From Sediminibacterium sp. (GTDB taxonomy: Bacteria > Bacteroidota > Bacteroidia > Chitinophagales > Chitinophagaceae), in contig JAURIP010000039.1 of assembly GCA_030832695.1 (NCBI GenBank), forward strand, positions 1-10,310: DNA of 10,310 nucleotides, read 5' to 3'. Below the pieces are notes generated by a model. It was not told where the DNA came from, ran no database searches, and saw only the letters and a list, made by a program, of their open reading frames with translations. Both the position numbers and the translations under genes were made by a program. This document shows positions 6,850 through 10,310 of this stretch, in pieces. Within the stretch, counting starts at the first letter, position 1; each line of letters starts with the position of its first letter.

Positions 6850-8373
6850 TTAATTATTTGCTTTTGTTGCCACCATTTTTAAAACATTCATATCATTCCA
6901 TTCCTGCGTATGTCCAGCCATTGGCGTAAAACTTATTTTGGCATCTGACACTGGATGGGTGGTACTATCTAAAAACTTCTTAAAATAACGGGTGGATACA
7001 TTGGAATATAATCCATCCATATCACCAGTCCATATCCAAATTTTACCTTGTAATTTAGGTCCCAAGCTTGCCCAGTTTTTTTCTACTACTTTTTTCAAAT
7101 CATATTTCTCCCATTGTTTTGCAATTGCATGATCAATCACCCCTGTTTTGGGATCAAACATTAAGGAAGGCAAACCATCAGCTGCTTTAGGTCCAAATAC
7201 TGCATTATATGCACCAAACTGTCCTCCTGAAACACGATAATCACCGGTCCTACTATTGGTGTTTTCATTATTAATCCAATCCTTCATAGATAAAGTTGGT
7301 TCCCCATTCGTTGTTCGGCGACCGGGTTGTAAATAACCAAACTTGTTATAAAAAATCGTACTGTCATGATAGATGTCAATTAAGCCATAATGTTCGAACT
7401 CTAATGGATCTGGACTATAAGACCAAGCACCGTCAAAAAAATCTGGATAAAATATTTGCAGTCCCATCGCAACCCATCCCCCAGTTGAAGCGCCCACTAC
7501 ATATCTTTTTTTAGCCGCAGGATTATAATGCACTAGCTTTTCAATAGCAGGAATTAATTCTTCTGTAAGTGCTTTCCCACAAGGGCCATTATTTTCTGAG
7601 TCAACTTGGTAAGTATCACCAAAAGGGCCTTGAGAATCTAAAAAAACATAAATCACTTGAGGTGCATCAGCTGAAAACCACCAATCTGCAAATTCCTTTC
7701 TGTTCACCAAATTATTAATAGCAGTATATCTTCCATTTAATCCAGGCGCACGATAACAAATTGGGTAATTTTTGGTGGGGTTTGTAAAATAACCTGATGG
7801 TAAAAGTATGGAAGCTTTAATTTGACGAGGGGTTCCAAAAAAATCAGTCAAATACTTACTTGTAATGGTCACCGATTTAACATGCGGATGATTGATTATA
7901 CTATTTGCTGTTATTATTGATTTTAATGTAAGTGCTACATTTGCATTATTAGTCAATAAAAAGGAATCTACATCGCTGTATAAATTTCCTTCCACATTTT
8001 CATTACCATCTGTTTCATTCTGCTTATAAACCAATTGAATAAAATATTTTTGACCGATATGGCCTGCTAGTTTTTTTGCCCCATTCATTAATACATTTTT
8101 ATCCCTAGTGTTGATGATTAATGGTTTTTTTGAATCCCAATCTTCTGGTGTATATCCAATAGTAACTTCTGAATTACTTCGTGGTTCTTTATCTGTTTGA
8201 GAAGTTAAATGAAACAAAAATCGACCTCCCTTTTTGAAGGAACTTTTCATCCCATCGGACACTTCTACTTTTACCTTAATATTAAAATTATCTTGCGCTG
8301 ATAAATTTAGAAAAACAAAAAGTAGTAAAATTACCAGTAAGTAATTTTTATATTGTAAGGGGAATCTTTCCAT
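6850..8373 (-). CDS. Putative secreted esterase (CE1-like / Esterase_D fold) with unassigned N-terminal domain
   Basis: This is a 507-residue protein. The chosen start gives a good signal peptide (about 1-27, hydrophobic 11-24, ending LSAQ). Residues about 30-160 form a strand-rich region I cannot assign. From about 166 the pattern is of the putative-esterase superfamily (enterochelin esterase, feruloyl and acetyl esterases of CE1): KASILLPSGYF (186-196), VIYVFLDSQGPFGD (240-253), then the nucleophile elbow VGASTGGWVAMGLQIFYPD (293-311) with Ser296. WTGDMDGLYSN (448-458) supplies a candidate acid (Asp451 or Asp453), and MAGHTQEW (485-492) the likely catalytic His488. So the triad looks intact. 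The substrate is unknown; removing acetyl or other acyl groups from the same glycan is the natural inference from its place between the sulfatase (13-bp gap) and the GH27 gene (7-bp gap). A peptidase-like or non-carbohydrate esterase role is a less likely alternative. Confidence 0.7.
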   Translation of the reverse strand: MERFPLQYKNYLLVILLLFVFLNLSAQDNFNIKVKVEVSDGMKSSFKKGGRFLFHLTSQTDKEPRSNSEVTIGYTPEDWDSKKPLIINTRDKNVLMNGAKKLAGHIGQKYFIQLVYKQNETDGNENVEGNLYSDVDSFLLTNNANVALTLKSIITANSIINHPHVKSVTITSKYLTDFFGTPRQIKASILLPSGYFTNPTKNYPICYRAPGLNGRYTAINNLVNRKEFADWWFSADAPQVIYVFLDSQGPFGDTYQVDSENNGPCGKALTEELIPAIEKLVHYNPAAKKRYVVGASTGGWVAMGLQIFYPDFFDGAWSYSPDPLEFEHYGLIDIYHDSTIFYNKFGYLQPGRRTTNGEPTLSMKDWINNENTNSRTGDYRVSGGQFGAYNAVFGPKAADGLPSLMFDPKTGVIDHAIAKQWEKYDLKKVVEKNWASLGPKLQGKIWIWTGDMDGLYSNVSTRYFKKFLDSTTHPVSDAKISFTPMAGHTQEWNDMNVLKMVATKANN

Positions 8374-8386
8374 TTTTATAATTAAA

Positions 8387-9961
8387 TTATTCTTGAATTT
8401 TTATCTTTTGATTTACGGGTGTACTTTTAATTTTTTCAAGTAAGGATGTTAACTCTTTAACTTTTTCCGGATACTGCTCATATACATTATGCTGCTCATT
8501 AATATCAGTTGCTAAATTATATAACTGACCCATCGGCTCCCCTGGTTTTGGCGAAATTTCAACGGGTGCTGAAAACCCACCTGAACCAAGTTTTGTAATG
8601 AGTTTCCAATTGTCTTTTTTGATATTTAAAAATCCTTTAGAGGAAATATTGATAATTGCTGGCTGATCTTTTACAATCGTTGCTTTCCCTGTTAAAATAG
8701 GCAATATAGAATAACTGTCTGCCGTATTAAATTCGGGTGCATTGTTACCAATTAATTCAGCACAAGTAGCCATTAAATTCGCTAAAGTAGTTGGAGCATT
8801 GCTCACACTACCTGCTTTCACTTTTCCAGGATAGCGAACTATAAAAGGTACTCGATGCCCCCCTTCAAAAGCATCCCCTTTCATTCCCCTAAACGCACCT
8901 GCAGATTTATGATTAAATTCTGCTATAAAATTTTCTCTCCAATAAGGTCCATTGTCACTTGCAAATAAAACGATGGTGTTTTTGGACATCCCTAAACTAT
9001 CAAGCGCTTTTAAAACTGCACCAACTGCGTCATCTACCATCATTACATAGTCGCCATATTCCCCTGCTTTTGATTTGCCTTTGTATTTATCTGTTGGCAT
9101 CCATGGCGTATGTGGAGCTGGCATTGGGAAATATAAAAAGTAAGGATTTTTTGATTTTTCTTGCTTCTGTATAAACGCAATCGCCTTATTGGTAAACGTA
9201 GGTAATACATTTACAAAGTCAAATGAAGGCGACATTAATCCTGGTCTCCAAAATGGGCCAGTATAGCCTGACTCTAATTTATTACCCGGTGTAAATCCAG
9301 TAGGTAATTCTGTTAGTTGATCATTCTCCAAATAACAATAAGGAGGCATATCTAAAGATGCAGGTAAAATATATGAATAATCAAAACCCTGAGATAATGG
9401 CCCAGCAGTAGGCGCTTTATCAAAGTTGATTTGCGTAGGATTCATTTCATCTCTGATACCATACATGTTCCCCTTATTATAATTGGGATTAATGGAATCC
9501 TTAAATGCATCTTTCAAAACCCAATCTACACCCAAATGCCATTTACCAACAACGCCTGTTTGATAGGCTTTTGTTTTTAATAAATTGGCAATGGTTTGCT
9601 GTTGTGGATTGATTAAGGTTCTGCTATACCCTCTTAATACACCTATTGGAAGCCGACTACGCCAAGGATAGGATCCTGTCATAATAGAATAACGAGAAGG
9701 AGTACAAACAGAGGAAGTAGTATGTGCATCTGTAAACCGCATTCCTTGTGCAGCTAATTTGTCAATATTAGGCGTATTTATTTTGCTTTCCGGATTGTTC
9801 GCAAATACATCCCCGTATCCTAAATCATCTGCCAAAATATACACGATATTAGGGAGGGTTGATTTTACTTGTGCATTCACTTTAACAACAAACAAACAAA
9901 TCATAAAAACAACAGCTACGATTTTTTGAAGCTGTTTTAAAAAATTATTTTTATTATTCAT
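8387..9961 (-). CDS. S1-family (formylglycine-dependent) sulfatase
   Basis: This 524-residue protein has a signal peptide at about 1-30 (hydrophobic 14-27, ending VNAQ). The arylsulfatase signature is complete. ADDLGYGD (44-51) supplies metal ligands Asp45 and Asp46. SVCTPSRYSIMTG (84-96) contains the C-x-P-S-R motif, with Cys86 converted to formylglycine and Arg90 stabilizing it. VGKWHLG (138-144) gives Lys140 and His142, PHTPW (283-287) gives His284, and FASDNGP (333-339) supplies Asp336 and Asn337. A shorter C-terminal subdomain follows to 524, a normal length for the family. S1 sulfatases hydrolyse sulfate esters on sugars, usually as exo-enzymes. Because this is the cysteine type, maturation by an anaerobic sulfatase-maturating enzyme or equivalent encoded elsewhere is expected. 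The S1 subfamily and sulfate position cannot be set by eye. It is 29 bp after the GH92 gene and 13 bp before the esterase, so sulfate removal belongs to the same pathway. Confidence 0.95.
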   Translation of the reverse strand: MNNKNNFLKQLQKIVAVVFMICLFVVKVNAQVKSTLPNIVYILADDLGYGDVFANNPESKINTPNIDKLAAQGMRFTDAHTTSSVCTPSRYSIMTGSYPWRSRLPIGVLRGYSRTLINPQQQTIANLLKTKAYQTGVVGKWHLGVDWVLKDAFKDSINPNYNKGNMYGIRDEMNPTQINFDKAPTAGPLSQGFDYSYILPASLDMPPYCYLENDQLTELPTGFTPGNKLESGYTGPFWRPGLMSPSFDFVNVLPTFTNKAIAFIQKQEKSKNPYFLYFPMPAPHTPWMPTDKYKGKSKAGEYGDYVMMVDDAVGAVLKALDSLGMSKNTIVLFASDNGPYWRENFIAEFNHKSAGAFRGMKGDAFEGGHRVPFIVRYPGKVKAGSVSNAPTTLANLMATCAELIGNNAPEFNTADSYSILPILTGKATIVKDQPAIINISSKGFLNIKKDNWKLITKLGSGGFSAPVEISPKPGEPMGQLYNLATDINEQHNVYEQYPEKVKELTSLLEKIKSTPVNQKIKIQE

Positions 9962-9990
9962 AATGATTATTTATCTGTTGCGAATTGAAA

Positions 9991-10310
9991 TTATTTTTTT
10001 TGTAGCGTAGAAACTGGTGCATTTAAAGTTTGAACCCCCCAATTCTTATTGGGTGCAGCGCCCATATTTATTTCTAACAAACCTCCTTTAATTAAATCAT
10101 CATGCATGATCCATGGCATGTTAAATGATTTTCCGTTCATCTGCGTTGACTGTATGTAAACATTATTAGGTCCATTATTTTTAGTTTGTATCGTCACTTT
10201 TTTTCCTGGGTAATACTTTGGATTTAATTGTATCGTGATTTTATCAAACAACGGACTGGTCATTTCATAAAATGGCTTTGCAGAAGTACCACCATCAGTG
10301 GAGAACAGAC
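9991..10310 (-). CDS. C-terminal fragment of a GH92 alpha-mannosidase (5' end cut by window)
   Basis: The minus-strand frame is open from the window edge to a TAA at 9993-9991, giving 105 visible codons. The ATG at 10263-10261 is inside this frame and is not the real start, because family sequence continues upstream of it (SAKPFYEMTSP). The fragment matches the C-terminal beta-sandwich of family GH92: TIQTKNNGPNNVYIQSTQMNG, then PWIMHDDLIKGG, LEINMGAAPN and NWG, all characteristic of that domain. GH92 enzymes are calcium-dependent inverting exo-alpha-mannosidases, with members specific for alpha-1,2, 1,3, 1,4 or 1,6 linkages or mannose-phosphate. The catalytic residues lie outside the window, so linkage preference and intactness cannot be judged. 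It is the first visible gene of the operon and is followed 29 bp later by the sulfatase gene. Confidence 0.88.
   Translation of the reverse strand, partial: LFSTDGGTSAKPFYEMTSPLFDKITIQLNPKYYPGKKVTIQTKNNGPNNVYIQSTQMNGKSFNMPWIMHDDLIKGGLLEINMGAAPNKNWGVQTLNAPVSTLQKK

Larger units (their letters stand above)
1224..10310 (-). other. Putative glycan-degradation operon (part of a PUL)
   Basis: Six genes in a row share the minus strand with gaps of 29, 13, 7, 14 and 7 bp, too short for separate promoters. A candidate terminator stands only after the last one. All are extracytoplasmic carbohydrate-active enzymes: GH92, sulfatase, esterase, GH27, CE15-like and GH95-like. The five genes with a visible 5' end have signal peptidase I type leaders, none has a lipobox cysteine, and no type IX sorting domain is seen, which places them in the periplasm. 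The operon start and any SusC/SusD transporter would lie beyond 10310 or elsewhere. Co-transcription is inferred from spacing, not shown. Confidence 0.8.

Noticed and set aside
9991..10263. A stand-alone 90-residue small protein starting at the ATG at 10263
   Set aside because: The same frame stays open to the window edge, and the residues before the methionine (SAKPFYE) belong to the GH92 C-terminal domain. The methionine is internal to a truncated GH92 gene.
1..10310. RNA genes, CRISPR arrays, insertion sequences, phage genes or a defence system
   Set aside because: No tRNA-like cloverleaf, spaced direct repeats, transposase motifs or terminal inverted repeats were seen. The coding content is fully explained by carbohydrate-active enzymes.

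Overview
The window is a compact carbohydrate-degradation locus from a low-GC member of the Bacteroidota. The evidence is the strongly AT-rich DNA, secreted enzymes with signal peptides ending in A-Q or T-Q, A/T-rich start regions without Shine-Dalgarno sequences, and an enzyme set typical of polysaccharide utilization loci (PULs). A freshwater or soil lineage such as Chitinophagaceae would fit, but this is an impression and not a demonstrated assignment. All seven genes lie on the minus strand, so transcription runs from high to low coordinates.

Layout in transcription order: the C-terminal end of a GH92 alpha-mannosidase (10310-9991, 5' end outside the window); an S1-type formylglycine sulfatase (9961-8387); a putative alpha/beta-hydrolase esterase with an unassigned N-terminal domain (8373-6850); an NPCBM/Ig-like/GH27 alpha-galactosidase (6842-4845); a CE15-like glucuronoyl esterase (4830-3583); and a divergent GH95-like six-hairpin glycosidase (3575-1224). 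Gaps between these six genes are only 7-29 bp, so they very probably form one operon. A 217-bp gap follows. It holds a candidate intrinsic terminator over the GH95-like stop codon and a candidate LacI-type operator. Then comes the start of a GH88/GH105 unsaturated-uronyl hydrolase (1006 to 1, 3' end outside the window).

Every gene whose 5' end is visible encodes a signal peptide without a lipobox. No type IX secretion C-terminal domain is seen, so these are probably soluble periplasmic exo-enzymes that finish glycans already imported. Together they could remove alpha-mannose, sulfate, alpha-galactose, ester-linked uronic acid, an alpha-L-fucose- or L-galactose-type sugar, and the unsaturated uronic acid left by a polysaccharide lyase. 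This suggests a branched, sulfated, uronic-acid-containing heteroglycan. The exact substrate is inference. No SusC/SusD pair, lyase or regulator gene is inside the window. I found no RNA gene, CRISPR array, mobile element or plainly novel system. The points most worth checking are the relocated catalytic acid in the CE15-like enzyme, the divergent GH95-like active site, the unassigned esterase domain and the dyad-rich intergenic region.
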